64,000 nucleotides of DNA from Streptomyces sp. Ag109_O5-10 (GCF_900105755.1 NZ_FNTQ01000001.1:9052001-9116000), one strand, 5' to 3'. Positions 1-11,178 are shown, counted from the stretch's first letter. The notes: generated by a model from the sequence alone, not told the origin. Numbers and translations: made by a program.

Positions 1-358
1 GGCCGCCGCCCGGCTCGCCGGACTCCCGGTACGCCGGGTCCTGGTCGTGGTCTACGTCTGCTCCGGCGCCCTCGCAGCGGTCGCGGGCGTGCTCGCCACC
101 GCCCGCCTCGCGGCGAGCGACCCCACCTCCCTCGGCACCCTGATGGAACTCTCGGCCATCACCGCCGTGGTCGTCGGCGGCACCCCGCTCAGCGGCGGCC
201 GGGTACGCATCGGCGGCACCGTCGCCGGTGCGGTGCTCATCCAGCTGCTCACCACCACCCTCATCAAGCACGATCTGCCGCCGTCGTGGACCCAGATCGC
301 CCAGGCCGTGGTGATCGTCCTCGCCGTCTACGCGGCCCGGGAACGAGGCAGGCGATGA
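1..358 (+). CDS. Ribose-type ABC transporter permease, C-terminal part
   Basis: This is the 3' end of a gene that begins left of the window; about 118 residues are visible. The protein is an integral membrane permease of the RbsC/BPD_transp_2 family, which forms the channel for sugar uptake. The family signature near the C-terminus is visible (AVVVGGTPLSGGRVRIGGT), followed by a last hydrophobic segment and a basic tail. Its TGA overlaps the ATG of the next permease (ATGA), so the two are translationally coupled. Together they probably form a heterodimeric importer whose ATPase and binding protein lie outside the window. The substrate is unknown; the linked GH31 enzyme suggests a glycosidase product. 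Confidence 0.88.
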   Translation, partial: AAARLAGLPVRRVLVVVYVCSGALAAVAGVLATARLAASDPTSLGTLMELSAITAVVVGGTPLSGGRVRIGGTVAGAVLIQLLTTTLIKHDLPPSWTQIAQAVVIVLAVYAARERGRR

Positions 359-1386
359 CCACGCAGGCCGAAGAGGCCGGAACGCCGGCCGGCACCGCGA
401 GCCGCAAAGGCGCCGCTGCCGGGCCCACGAACCGCTCCGAGCGGCTGAGCGGACTCGCGCAGCAGCACGGTGCCCTGGTCACCCTCGTGATCGCCATGGC
501 CGTGGCGTCGCTGAGCTTCGACACCTTCCTGACGGGCGACAACCTGGAGAACATGGCGCTGTCCTCGGCGTTCCTCGCCGTGGTCGCCCTCGGCATGACG
601 TTCGTGATCGTCACCGGCGGCATCGACCTGTCGGTGGGCTCGCTGTTCGCCCTCGGCGGCGTCCTCGCCGCCTGGGGCTCGCGGTACGGCACCGTGGTGG
701 CCCTGCTGCTGCCGCTCGCCGTCTGCGGACTGATCGGCCTGGTCAACGGAGTGCTCATCGCACGGGTCCGGCTCGCGCCGTTCATCGTCACCCTGGCGGC
801 GATGCTGGGCGCCCGGGGCATCCTGCTGGCCGTCACCGACGAGGGCTCGACGACCTACCTCGTCGACAAGGACTCCTTCTTCGCCACCCTCGGGCAGAGC
901 TCCCTGGCCGGCATCGGTGTGCCCGTCTGGATCACCGTGGCGCTGTTCGTGCTCGGCGCCGTCGTGCTGCGCCGGACCAGGTTCGGGCAGTACGTCTACG
1001 CGGTCGGCGGCAACGAGGACGCGGGAGCCCTGATGGGCGCGCCGGTGGCCCGGACGAAGATCTCCGTCTACACCCTCTCCGGGCTGTGCGCCGGGCTCGC
1101 CGGCGCGCTCAACGCGGCCTGGCTGCTGTCCGGCGTGACCATCCTCGGAAACGGCATGGAACTGGAGGCCATCTCGGCCGTGGTCATCGGCGGCACGCTG
1201 CTCAGCGGCGGTTCCGGCTTCATCAGCGGCTCCCTGGTCGGAGTGCTGCTGCTGAAGGTCATCCAGAACGTGATCAACCAGATCGGCTCGCTCGACTCCG
1301 CCTACCAGCAGGTCGTCAGCGGAGCGTTCCTGGCCGTGGTGGTAGTGGCCCAGACCTGGCTGGGCCGGAGACGGAGAGTGCTGTGA
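355..1386 (+). CDS. Ribose-type ABC transporter permease (RbsC-like)
   Basis: A 343-residue inner-membrane permease of the RbsC/BPD_transp_2 family, the second permease of a sugar importer. After a hydrophilic N-terminus of about 35 residues come roughly eight to ten membrane segments. The motifs VTGGIDLSVGS and VVIGGTLLSGGSGFISGS are those of ribose and autoinducer-2 type permeases. I start it at the ATG at 355 that overlaps the upstream stop (ATGA); a start further upstream would run into the previous coding region. Its TGA in turn overlaps the GTG of the GH31 gene, so transport and hydrolysis genes sit in one tightly coupled operon. Substrate specificity cannot be read from the sequence. 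Confidence 0.93.
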   Translation: MTTQAEEAGTPAGTASRKGAAAGPTNRSERLSGLAQQHGALVTLVIAMAVASLSFDTFLTGDNLENMALSSAFLAVVALGMTFVIVTGGIDLSVGSLFALGGVLAAWGSRYGTVVALLLPLAVCGLIGLVNGVLIARVRLAPFIVTLAAMLGARGILLAVTDEGSTTYLVDKDSFFATLGQSSLAGIGVPVWITVALFVLGAVVLRRTRFGQYVYAVGGNEDAGALMGAPVARTKISVYTLSGLCAGLAGALNAAWLLSGVTILGNGMELEAISAVVIGGTLLSGGSGFISGSLVGVLLLKVIQNVINQIGSLDSAYQQVVSGAFLAVVVVAQTWLGRRRRVL

Positions 1387-4300
1387 AATTTTTCTCGTCG
1401 AGATCCCGCCGCACGCCGGTCGCCGCGGTGGTGGCCGGCGCGCTGGCGGGGCTCTGCCTGGTCACACCGGGCGTCGCGGCTGCGGGCTCCGCGCCCGCCA
1501 GGACACGTACCGCCACGGTGCGCGTGGACGACGCCCGGTTCGAGGTCCTGTCACCGACGTTGATCCGGACCGAGTACTCCGGAGACGGCCACTTCGAGGA
1601 CCGTGCCACCTTCAACGCGATCGGCCGGGACTCCTTCACCCCGCCGCACTACACCTCGTCCGTGAGCGACGGTGTCCTGACCATCTCCACCAGCGCCATG
1701 ACCCTGCGCTACCGGGTCGGCTCCGGCCCGTTCGACGCCGACAACCTGACCACCTCCTTCAAGGCGGGCCGGACTCCGGTGCTGGCGGCGCCCTGGCAGC
1801 ACGACGTCTGCGCCGTCGGCGCGCTGTGCGAGGCCGAGGACCAGCAGTACGACGGTCCGGGCCTCGCCGCCGACCACGGCGGATTCACCGGCAAGGGCTT
1901 CCTCGCCGGATTCGAGGTCGACAACAACTCCCTCGAAGCGGACATGAGTTCACCGGCCTCAGGCACCTACGACCTCGCCGTGCGCTACGCCAACGCCGTG
2001 GGCAGCGACGGCCGGCACGAGGCCCGCAGCCTCAGCCTCAGCGTGGACGGCGGCGCCGACCGGACGTTCACGCTGCCCGCGACGCCGGACTGGAACACCT
2101 GGGGCGTGGCCCGGCTGGCACTGACGCTCGGCGCCGGCCCGCACACCGTGCGGCTGCACCGCACCGCGGCCGACTCCGGAAGCGTCAACATCGACAGCCT
2201 CGCCCTGCTCACCTCCGGAGCGGACTACCCCTCCCGAGCGCGCAGTACGGTCGACGGCTGCCGGTTCGGCACCAGTTGCGAGGCCGAGGACGCCCTGCTG
2301 ACGGGGTCCGCGACCGTCGCGACGGACCACAAGAACCACGCCGGCTACGGATTCACCGCCGAACTCAACCAGGGATCGCGTGTCTCGGACCGTGTCACGG
2401 GCGTACCCGAGGACGGCACGTACGTGCTGAACCTGCGCTACGCCAACGGGACGGGTGGCGACGGCCTGCACCAGGCCCGCACGATCGATGTCGGCACCGG
2501 CGACGGCGCCTCCCGGACCCTCACGCTCCCGGCCACCGACAACTGGGACACCTGGCAGTCGGCCGCCGTCCCCGTCCAGTTGACGGCGGGCACCGACGAG
2601 GTCGCCCTGAGCTGCCCGGAGGCAGCCAGCTGCCACGTCAACCTCGACACCCTCGCGCTGAGCCGTCAGGACGAGGCGGCCCCCGCACCCCACCTCGCCC
2701 TGGGCGGCTACCGCCGCAGCCTCGACGGACTCAACGGCGACAACGACTCCACCCCCTGGACCACACCCGGCCTGCTGCACCGCGACGGCTGGTACCTGCT
2801 CGACGACACCGCGTCCGCGGTCTACGACAGCGCGACCAGGACGGTGTCCGCACGCCCCGCCCATGACGGCCGCCCCTACCAGGACGGCTACCTCTTCGCC
2901 TTCGGCCATGACTACCAGCAGGGCCTGTCCGACCTCGCCACCCTGACCGGTCCGTCTCAGCTGCTGCCCCGCTGGGCCTACGGCGTCTGGTACTCCGAAT
3001 ACATCGACCGCACCGCGAGCGACTACGAGAACACCATCCTGCCCGCCTTCCGCGCCGCGGACGTCCCCCTGGACGTGCTGGTGACGGACACCGACTTCAA
3101 GTCGCCCAACACCTGGAGCGGCTGGAACTTCGACCCGGCCAAGTTTCCCGACCCCAAGGGCTTCTTCGACTGGTCCACCGGCCAGGGACTCCACAACACC
3201 CTGAACGTGCACCCGAGCATCCTCGGCACCGACCCGGAGTTCGCCCAGGCCCAGGCCACGGCCAAGGGCAGGCTGCGCAAGGGCGGTTGCGCGGGCAGCG
3301 CGGGCTCGGACTGCTACACCTTCGACTTCGGCGACCCCGACCAGCTCAAGGCCTACCTCGACCTGCACCGGCCGATGGACCGGGCCGGCAACGACTTCTG
3401 GTGGCTCGACTGGTGCTGTGACGCCTCCCGCTCCTCCCGGTCCGGTGTCACCCCGGACGCGTGGATCAACCAGCAGTACGCCGACCTCACCTCCTCCGAG
3501 ACCGGCGACCGCGGCTTCGTCCTGTCCCGTGCCTACGGCTCCCTCCAGGCCGGCGGCTACAGCGGCGGCGTCGGCCTGCCCACCGGACCCTGGGCCGACA
3601 AGCGCAGCACCCTCCACTTCACCGGTGACACCACCTCGAACTGGGGCACCCTGCGCGCCGAGGTCGGCTACACGCCGGGGGAGTCGGCCGCCACCGGCCT
3701 CGCCGCCGTCAGCCACGACATCGGCGGCCACAACGACGGCTACGGCATCCCCGGAGCCGAGACGTACACCTCGGACGGCCAGACCCACCGCACCACCAGA
3801 CTGCCCGACGACCTGTACGCACGCTGGGTGCAGTTCGGCACCTTCCAGCCCGTCGACCGGCTGCACAGCAACCACAGCGACCGACTGCCGTGGCAGTACG
3901 GCCCGGAAGCACAGAGGTCCGCCGAGAAGTTCCTCCGGCTCCGCGAGGCGCTCGTGCCGTACACGTACACCCTGGCGCACGAAGCCGAGACCACCGGCGC
4001 GCCGATCGTCCGCCCGATGTACCTCGAGTACCCGGAGGAGGAGAACGCCTACACCAAGGCGGACAGCGAGTACCTCTACGGCCCCGACATGCTGGTCGCC
4101 CCCGTCACCGCCCCCGGCACCGACACGACCACGTCGGTGTGGTTCCCGCCGGGCCGGTGGACGGACTACTTCACCGGCCGCACCTACACCGCACCCGCCG
4201 GCGGAGCCACGTACGACATCGCGACCACCCTGGACACCATGCCGGTCTTCGTCCGGGCCGGCGGCATCGTCACCACCCGGTCCGACAACGTGCCGCACGA

Positions 4301-4670
4301 CACCCAGAGCCCACTCGACAAGGTCACCGTCACCGTGGCCACGGGATCATCCGGCGCCTTCTCCCTCTACGAGGACGACGGCACCACCTCACAACCGGTC
4401 CGTACGGCAACCACCCGGATCCACTACGCCGAGCACAAGGGAACCCACCTGCTGAGGATCGCACCCGCCAGGGGAACCTTCCCCGGGCAGGCAGCCCGGC
4501 GCACCTGGACGGTGTCCTTCCTCGGTGTCGACACGCCACCCAACCAAGTAGTCGCGGGCGGTGCCCGGTTGGCGACCTCGGCCTGGCACTGGGACGCCGA
4601 CGCCCACGTACTGCGGATCGCCCTGCCCCCGCAGAGCGTCCGCGCTGCCACGGCCATCTCGTACAGATAG
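1383..4670 (+). CDS. Secreted GH31 glycosidase with two CBM35-like modules
   Basis: A 1,095-residue exported alpha-glycosidase (alpha-glucosidase or alpha-xylosidase class). The GTG start overlaps the permease stop and is followed by a signal peptide (basic SRSRR, hydrophobic core, cleavage near AAAG). Two homologous carbohydrate-binding modules, each opening with an EAED motif, lie at about residues 140-277 and 293-428. They sit inside the N-terminal beta-sandwich of the GH31 fold, which resumes at LGGYRRSLDG. The catalytic barrel spans about 527-953. D676 in WWLDWCCD is the likely nucleophile and D749 in FTGDTTSNW the likely acid/base; SHDIGG is also typical. The fold and secretion are clear; the exact bond cleaved is not. 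Confidence 0.9.
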   Translation: MKFFSSRSRRTPVAAVVAGALAGLCLVTPGVAAAGSAPARTRTATVRVDDARFEVLSPTLIRTEYSGDGHFEDRATFNAIGRDSFTPPHYTSSVSDGVLTISTSAMTLRYRVGSGPFDADNLTTSFKAGRTPVLAAPWQHDVCAVGALCEAEDQQYDGPGLAADHGGFTGKGFLAGFEVDNNSLEADMSSPASGTYDLAVRYANAVGSDGRHEARSLSLSVDGGADRTFTLPATPDWNTWGVARLALTLGAGPHTVRLHRTAADSGSVNIDSLALLTSGADYPSRARSTVDGCRFGTSCEAEDALLTGSATVATDHKNHAGYGFTAELNQGSRVSDRVTGVPEDGTYVLNLRYANGTGGDGLHQARTIDVGTGDGASRTLTLPATDNWDTWQSAAVPVQLTAGTDEVALSCPEAASCHVNLDTLALSRQDEAAPAPHLALGGYRRSLDGLNGDNDSTPWTTPGLLHRDGWYLLDDTASAVYDSATRTVSARPAHDGRPYQDGYLFAFGHDYQQGLSDLATLTGPSQLLPRWAYGVWYSEYIDRTASDYENTILPAFRAADVPLDVLVTDTDFKSPNTWSGWNFDPAKFPDPKGFFDWSTGQGLHNTLNVHPSILGTDPEFAQAQATAKGRLRKGGCAGSAGSDCYTFDFGDPDQLKAYLDLHRPMDRAGNDFWWLDWCCDASRSSRSGVTPDAWINQQYADLTSSETGDRGFVLSRAYGSLQAGGYSGGVGLPTGPWADKRSTLHFTGDTTSNWGTLRAEVGYTPGESAATGLAAVSHDIGGHNDGYGIPGAETYTSDGQTHRTTRLPDDLYARWVQFGTFQPVDRLHSNHSDRLPWQYGPEAQRSAEKFLRLREALVPYTYTLAHEAETTGAPIVRPMYLEYPEEENAYTKADSEYLYGPDMLVAPVTAPGTDTTTSVWFPPGRWTDYFTGRTYTAPAGGATYDIATTLDTMPVFVRAGGIVTTRSDNVPHDTQSPLDKVTVTVATGSSGAFSLYEDDGTTSQPVRTATTRIHYAEHKGTHLLRIAPARGTFPGQAARRTWTVSFLGVDTPPNQVVAGGARLATSAWHWDADAHVLRIALPPQSVRAATAISYR

Positions 4671-4687
4671 CAGGGCAGGGACGGGCA

Positions 4688-4716
4688 GACCTCGGCGCGG
4701 TCGGCGCGCCGAGGTC
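4688..4716. terminator. Bidirectional hairpin between convergent GH31 and GH2 genes
   Basis: A perfect 12-bp stem (GACCTCGGCGCG and its complement) with a 5-base loop lies between the two convergent stop codons. There is no U-tract, as usual in high-GC actinomycetes. It probably ends transcription from both sides. Confidence 0.75.
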
Positions 4717-4733
4717 CGCCGCGGGTCACCGCG

Positions 4734-6584
<1,851 letters not shown>

Positions 6585-6662
6585 GAACCCTCCTCCTGCC
6601 TGTTCCGGAATTCCCGGCACAGGCGTTTCCACGATCGAAGCCCTGCCATCATGAGTGATCGT

Positions 6663-6676
6663 TTGCATCGATGCAA
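6663..6676. promoter_or_regulatory. LacI-type operator, perfect palindrome
   Basis: TTGCATCGATGCAA is a perfect 14-bp palindrome between the divergent GH2 and lacI genes. A copy with one mismatch lies at 7916-7929 upstream of the transporter operon. The CG-centred palindrome is typical for LacI-family regulators, so it is the likely target of the adjacent regulator. Confidence 0.85.
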
Positions 6677-6803
6677 TACCCGAGTGGGATGCGACGATGA
6701 GGGCGGGGCTCCCCGGTGCGGCAGACTCGGAGAGCCGGTCCGGCGCCCGATCGAGGCCGGCCGGCGTACACCGGGGTGCCGTCACGACGGGAAGGAGGCC
6801 CCA

Positions 6804-7868
6804 GTGGCCAAGGTGCGGATGCGGGACGTGGCCGAGCACGCCGGGGTGTCGGTGCGCACGGTGTCGAACGTGGTCAACGGCTTCTCGCACGTCAGTCCTG
6901 ACACCCGCGCGAAGGTGCAGCGCTCGCTCGACGAGCTGGGCTACCGCATGGACTACCTGGCCCGTGGCCTGCGTTCGGGCCGCACCGGCTTCATCGCCCT
7001 GGCGGTGCCGTTCCTCGCCGAGCCCTACTTCGCCGAGCTCGCCCAGGCCGTGATCCGGGCCGCGGGCCGGCGCGGCATCACGGTGCTCGTCGAGTCGACC
7101 GCGGGCGACAGCGAGGTGGAACGGCGGATCATCGAGGGCGGCCTGACGAATGTCGCCGACGGTGTGCTGCTGAGCGCCCTGACCCTGCCGGCCGGCGACA
7201 TCGCCGCCAAGAAGCCGGACTTTCCGCTGGTCATGCTGGGTGAGCACAGTGTCGGCGACCAGTTCCCGCGGGTCGGCATCGACAACGTGGCGGCCGCGCG
7301 CACGGCCGTCGAGCACCTGCTGGAGCAGGGCTGCCGCCGGATCGTCGCCCTCGGCCGCAACGGCAGCGAGAACGGCCGCCAGCGCACCGAGGGGTACGAG
7401 CAGGCGATGTCGGCGGCCCGGGTGCGGCGGGTGAACTGGCTGGTCGTACCGGTCGAGGACTGGACCAGGGAGCAGGGTTACGTGGCCGTGCGCGAGCTGC
7501 TGGAGGGCGACGGCCCGCTGCCCGACGCCGTCTTCGCCTTCAACGACGCGCTCGCCGTCGGTGCGCTGCGGGCCCTGGACGCCTCCGGGGTGCGGGTGCC
7601 CGAGGACGTCGCCGTCGTCGGCATCGACGCCGTCCAGGAGTCCGCGTACACCCACCCGCCGCTCACCTCCGTCGCCCCCGACCTCGACGCCATCGCCGAG
7701 CGTTCGCTGACCCTGCTGGAGGAGCAGATGGCGGCCCCCGGGGAGGCCGAGGAGGCCGCGCCGGGCGAGGACGCGCGGGCAGGGGTGCTGGTGGCGGCTC
7801 CCCAGGAGGCCACGCCGTACCGGCTGGTCGTCCGCGAATCCTCGCGCCGGACGCCCGTACCGGAGTGA
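6804..7868 (+). CDS. LacI-family transcriptional regulator
   Basis: A 354-residue sugar-responsive repressor. The N-terminal helix-turn-helix is plain (MRDVAEHAGVSVRTVSNVVN), followed by the hinge and a periplasmic-binding-protein-like sensor domain (residues about 60-330) with the common VVGID and PPLTSVAPDL motifs near the end. The GTG at 6804 has a GAAGGAGG ribosome site 6 bases upstream; the long upstream extension of the frame is antisense to GH2 and is discarded. The gene lies between the GH2 gene and the importer operon, each preceded by the same TTGCATCG-type operator. It therefore probably represses both and itself until the sugar is present. A low-complexity acidic insert (about residues 310-335) is unusual. 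Confidence 0.94.
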   Translation: MAKVRMRDVAEHAGVSVRTVSNVVNGFSHVSPDTRAKVQRSLDELGYRMDYLARGLRSGRTGFIALAVPFLAEPYFAELAQAVIRAAGRRGITVLVESTAGDSEVERRIIEGGLTNVADGVLLSALTLPAGDIAAKKPDFPLVMLGEHSVGDQFPRVGIDNVAAARTAVEHLLEQGCRRIVALGRNGSENGRQRTEGYEQAMSAARVRRVNWLVVPVEDWTREQGYVAVRELLEGDGPLPDAVFAFNDALAVGALRALDASGVRVPEDVAVVGIDAVQESAYTHPPLTSVAPDLDAIAERSLTLLEEQMAAPGEAEEAAPGEDARAGVLVAAPQEATPYRLVVRESSRRTPVPE

Positions 7869-7915
7869 CTCCGGGCCGCGTCGGCGGCCCGCGACGACTT
7901 CTTCCCGGCGATCTA

Positions 7916-7929
7916 TTGCATCGTTGCAA
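7916..7929. promoter_or_regulatory. Second LacI-type operator, upstream of sugar importer
   Basis: TTGCATCGTTGCAA differs from the site at 6663-6676 by one base and keeps the inverted arms TTGCA/TGCAA. It lies 60 bases upstream of the binding-protein start, where it could block the importer promoter. The shared motif links the GH2, lacI and transporter genes into one regulon. Confidence 0.82.
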
Positions 7930-7988
7930 AACGTGTGCGAGGGTCTGCGCCATCGAGTTCACATCGAATTAACGAGGTGAATACCCCC

Positions 7989-9332
7989 ATGAGCGGAGCG
8001 ATGGCGCGCCGGCGGTTTCTTGCCCTAGGCGGTGGCCTTGCCCTGACCGGAGGACTCGCGGCGTGCTCCTCCCCGCTCGCGTCCGGCCTGACGGGCTCGC
8101 AACCGAACACGGCGGACGTCGTCTTCTGGAACCTCTTCACCGGCGGTGACGGCGCCAACATGGTGCTGATGGAGAAGGCGTTCCGGAAGGCCAACCCGGG
8201 AACGACGGTCGAGGCGACCGTCCTGGGATGGGGCAACCCGTACTACACGAAGCTGGCGCTGGCCATCGCGAGCGGCACGCCGCCGGACGTGGGCATCACC
8301 CACCTCTCGCGGCTTCCGCTGCTCGCCGCCTCCGGCCTGCTGGAGCCGATCGCACGGACGCCGCTCGGGGAACTCGGCGTCACCGAGGACAAGTTCACCC
8401 CGGCGGCCTGGCAGAAGGCCACCGTGGACGGCACCACCTACGCGGTACCGCTCGACACGCATCCCTTCGTGCTCTATTACAACGTGGACATCGCCCGCAA
8501 GGCGGGCCTGCTGAACTCCGCGGGCGACGATCTCGTGCCCCTCAAGGGCAAGGAGGACTTCGTCGGCGCGGTGAAGGCGATGCGGGACGCGGGCGGCGCC
8601 CAGTACGGCGCGGTCATGTCGATCACCGCCGACCCGTCCACCGCCTGGCGCTTCTTCAGTATGGTCTACTCCGGTCTGGCCGGCCCGATCGTCACCGACT
8701 CAGGCACGAAGATCGCCATCGACGACGAGGCGTTGCGCGAGACGGTCGCCTTCATGCAGAGCCTGACCGGCCCGGACCTGATGCCGAAGAACCTCACCGG
8801 CGCCGGCGCCAACGCCCTCTTCAGCACCGGCAAGGCCGGTTTCCTCTTCGACGGCGAGTGGCAGATCCCCACCTACCGGCAGGTCAAGAACCTCAGGTTC
8901 AACGTCGTGCCGTTCCCCGCGCTGCTCGGCCCGAAGCCGGTGGCGTACGCCGACTCGCACGCGCTGGTCCTGCCGCGCGACGACCGCGGCGACGAGAGCC
9001 GCACCCGTAACGCGGCGAAGTTCGTCAGGAGTCTCCTCGACAGCAGCGCGACGTGGGCCGAGGGCGGCCACATCCCCGCCTGGCTGCCGACGCAGCGCAG
9101 CAAGGCGTTCCTCGACCAGTCCCCGCAGCGCAACTACGTCGAGGCCGCGTTCAACGCCCAGTACGACCCGGTGGCCTGGTACACCGGCGCCGGCTCGGAC
9201 TTCCAGGGCGTGATCGGCGGCACGGTCATCGAGGCGCTCGCCGGACGCGTCACGCCCACGGGCATGGCGGCCGCGATGCGCTCCGCCCTGAAGCGGTACA
9301 CCACCTCCCGACCGCCGGTCACGATGAAGTAG
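7989..9332 (+). CDS. Sugar ABC transporter substrate-binding lipoprotein
   Basis: A 447-residue extracellular solute-binding protein of family 1 (MalE-like). The N-terminus carries a twin-arginine-like RRRF motif, a hydrophobic stretch and the lipobox LAAC, with C26 as the predicted lipidation site, so it is tethered to the outer face of the membrane. The motif VVFWNLFTGGDG opens the mature domain. The ATG at 7989 has GAGG 11 bases upstream; ATG 8001 is possible. It begins the importer operon and is followed by two permeases without an ATPase; MalEFG importers in streptomycetes commonly share the MsiK ATPase encoded elsewhere (known for the family, not shown here). The ligand probably matches the GH2 substrate. 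Confidence 0.93.
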   Translation: MSGAMARRRFLALGGGLALTGGLAACSSPLASGLTGSQPNTADVVFWNLFTGGDGANMVLMEKAFRKANPGTTVEATVLGWGNPYYTKLALAIASGTPPDVGITHLSRLPLLAASGLLEPIARTPLGELGVTEDKFTPAAWQKATVDGTTYAVPLDTHPFVLYYNVDIARKAGLLNSAGDDLVPLKGKEDFVGAVKAMRDAGGAQYGAVMSITADPSTAWRFFSMVYSGLAGPIVTDSGTKIAIDDEALRETVAFMQSLTGPDLMPKNLTGAGANALFSTGKAGFLFDGEWQIPTYRQVKNLRFNVVPFPALLGPKPVAYADSHALVLPRDDRGDESRTRNAAKFVRSLLDSSATWAEGGHIPAWLPTQRSKAFLDQSPQRNYVEAAFNAQYDPVAWYTGAGSDFQGVIGGTVIEALAGRVTPTGMAAAMRSALKRYTTSRPPVTMK

Positions 9333-9344
9333 GAGGCAGTGACC

Positions 9345-10292
9345 ATGACGACCGCCGTCCCGACGCGACCGGTACGTGCCGTATCCCCGGCAGAGCTCAC
9401 CACCGACCGGCCCACCCCTTCCGAACGCCGGGCGGGCAGACTGCTCGCCGCCCCCTTCCTCGTGATCTACCTGCTGTTCCTGGTCGGACCGCTGCTCGTC
9501 GGCGTGGTGCTGAGCTTCTTCAACACCACCACCGTCAAGAGCGGCCTCGGCGACTTCGTCGGCCTGTCGAACTACCGCGAGGTGCTCACCGACTCCCTCT
9601 TCTGGGAGAGCATGTGGCACTCGGTGCTCTTCACCCTGCTGACCACGCCCCCGCTGGTGATCCTCGCGCTGGGCGTCGCCATCCTCGCCTCGGGCATCCG
9701 CCGCGGCCGGCTCTTCTACCGCATCGCCTTCTTCGTGCCGTACGTGGTGCCGTCCTCCGTGGTCACCCTGATCTTCCTCTGGATGTACACCCCGCAGATC
9801 GGCCTCATCCCGAAGGTCTTCGGCGCCGTCGGGCTGCCGGTGCCCGACTTCATCGGCAGCACCTCGGGCGGCTGGACCGCCGTCGTGCTGATGACCGTGT
9901 GGTGGACGTTCGGTTTCAACTTCGTCCTCTACACCGCCGCCATCCAGGACGTCCCCGCGGACGTCTACGAAGCGGCGGCCATCGACGGCGCGAGCCCCTG
10001 GCAGCAGATCCGCCACATCACGGTCCCGCTGCTCGGCCGGACCACCAGCCTGGTGCTGATCCTGCAGATCCTCGCCTCGCTGAAGGTGTTCGACCAGATC
10101 TACCAGCTGCTCGGCGGCGGACCCAACCAGTCCACCAGGCCGGTCATCGAGTACATCTACGACACCGGCTTCACCGCCTACCGGGGTGGCTACGGCGCTG
10201 CCGCCACCATGGTGTATTTCGTCATCATCGTCGCGATCTCGGCGGCCTGGTACGGGCTGCGGCGCCGTCGCGCGGCCGGCAGCGCGGCCTGA
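9345..10292 (+). CDS. Sugar ABC transporter permease (MalF/LacF-like)
   Basis: A 315-residue membrane permease with about six transmembrane helices. The cytoplasmic EAA loop that docks the ATPase is visible as YEAAAIDGASPWQQIRHI. The ATG at 9345 follows AGGAGG that overlaps the binding-protein stop; a GTG 6 bases earlier is a weaker option. It pairs with the next permease (10304-11170), 11 bases downstream, to form the channel of the importer under the LacI regulator at 6804. Confidence 0.93.
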   Translation: MTTAVPTRPVRAVSPAELTTDRPTPSERRAGRLLAAPFLVIYLLFLVGPLLVGVVLSFFNTTTVKSGLGDFVGLSNYREVLTDSLFWESMWHSVLFTLLTTPPLVILALGVAILASGIRRGRLFYRIAFFVPYVVPSSVVTLIFLWMYTPQIGLIPKVFGAVGLPVPDFIGSTSGGWTAVVLMTVWWTFGFNFVLYTAAIQDVPADVYEAAAIDGASPWQQIRHITVPLLGRTTSLVLILQILASLKVFDQIYQLLGGGPNQSTRPVIEYIYDTGFTAYRGGYGAAATMVYFVIIVAISAAWYGLRRRRAAGSAA

Positions 10293-10303
10293 GCGGAGGA
10301 CCC

Positions 10304-11170
10304 ATGACCACCATCACCCAGCCGCGGACCGCCGAACCGAAGGACGCGGTCAACGGCGCCAAGCTCTTCAACCGGCTCTGCGCCACCTGTCTGACCCTGT
10401 TCGCCCTGATCTGGCTGGTGCCCTTCGCGTGGGCTCTGATCACCTCGCTGCGCGACGACGCGGCCATCACCCAGAGCCCCACGTCGATCTTCGCGGGCGG
10501 CTGGTCGCTGGACGCCTACTCCACCGCCTGGGACAACCACCCGATCGGCACCTGGTACCTCAACAGTCTGGTCATCTCGTCACTGGCCGTGATCTTCACG
10601 GTGGCGTTCTGCTCGATGGCCGGATTCGCCCTGGCCTTTCTGCGCTTCCGCGGCCGGGCCCTGGTCATGGCCGTCGTCACCGCCGGCCTGATGCTGCCGA
10701 CCGAGGCGCTGGTGCTGCCCCAGTTCATCGAGTACCGGTCCTTCCACCTGCTCGGCACGTTCTGGGCGCTGGTCCTCCCGTCGGTCGCGGCACCGATCTC
10801 GGTGTTCGTCTTCCACTCGTTCTTCCGCGGCATCCCCACGGCGCTGATCGAGGCGGCCCGCATCGACGGCGCGAGCTGGTGGCGCGTCTACGCCACGATC
10901 TGCATGCCGATCTGCCGCCCGGCGGTTTCCACGGTCGCGATCCTCACCTTCATCGGCTCGTGGAACTCCTTCCTGTGGCCGCTGCTGGTCCTCAGCCAGA
11001 CCAGGTCCCAGACCATCCCGGTCGGACTCGCCTCACTGGTGGACGCCACCAGCCCCCAGTACGCCGAGATCATGGCCTCCTCGGTCCTCGGCTTCATCCC
11101 GCTCATCGCCGTCTTCCTGGTCTTCCAGCGCCAGATCGTCCAGGGAATCGCCACGACCGGCATCAGGTGA
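10304..11170 (+). CDS. Sugar ABC transporter permease (MalG/LacG-like)
   Basis: A 288-residue inner-membrane permease with six predicted helices and the EAA-loop motif EAARIDGASWWRVY. It is the partner of the preceding permease and closes the operon. GCGGAGGA immediately precedes its ATG. A strong hairpin follows 8 bases after the stop codon, which marks the 3' end of the transport operon. No ATPase gene is present, consistent with a shared ATPase. Confidence 0.93.
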   Translation: MTTITQPRTAEPKDAVNGAKLFNRLCATCLTLFALIWLVPFAWALITSLRDDAAITQSPTSIFAGGWSLDAYSTAWDNHPIGTWYLNSLVISSLAVIFTVAFCSMAGFALAFLRFRGRALVMAVVTAGLMLPTEALVLPQFIEYRSFHLLGTFWALVLPSVAAPISVFVFHSFFRGIPTALIEAARIDGASWWRVYATICMPICRPAVSTVAILTFIGSWNSFLWPLLVLSQTRSQTIPVGLASLVDATSPQYAEIMASSVLGFIPLIAVFLVFQRQIVQGIATTGIR

Positions 11171-11178
11171 CCCACCTG

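Noticed and set aside
1959..4298. A 779-codon open frame on the minus strand
   Set aside because: It is antisense to the GH31 gene, whose domains and codon pattern are clear; long shadow frames are normal in GC-rich DNA.
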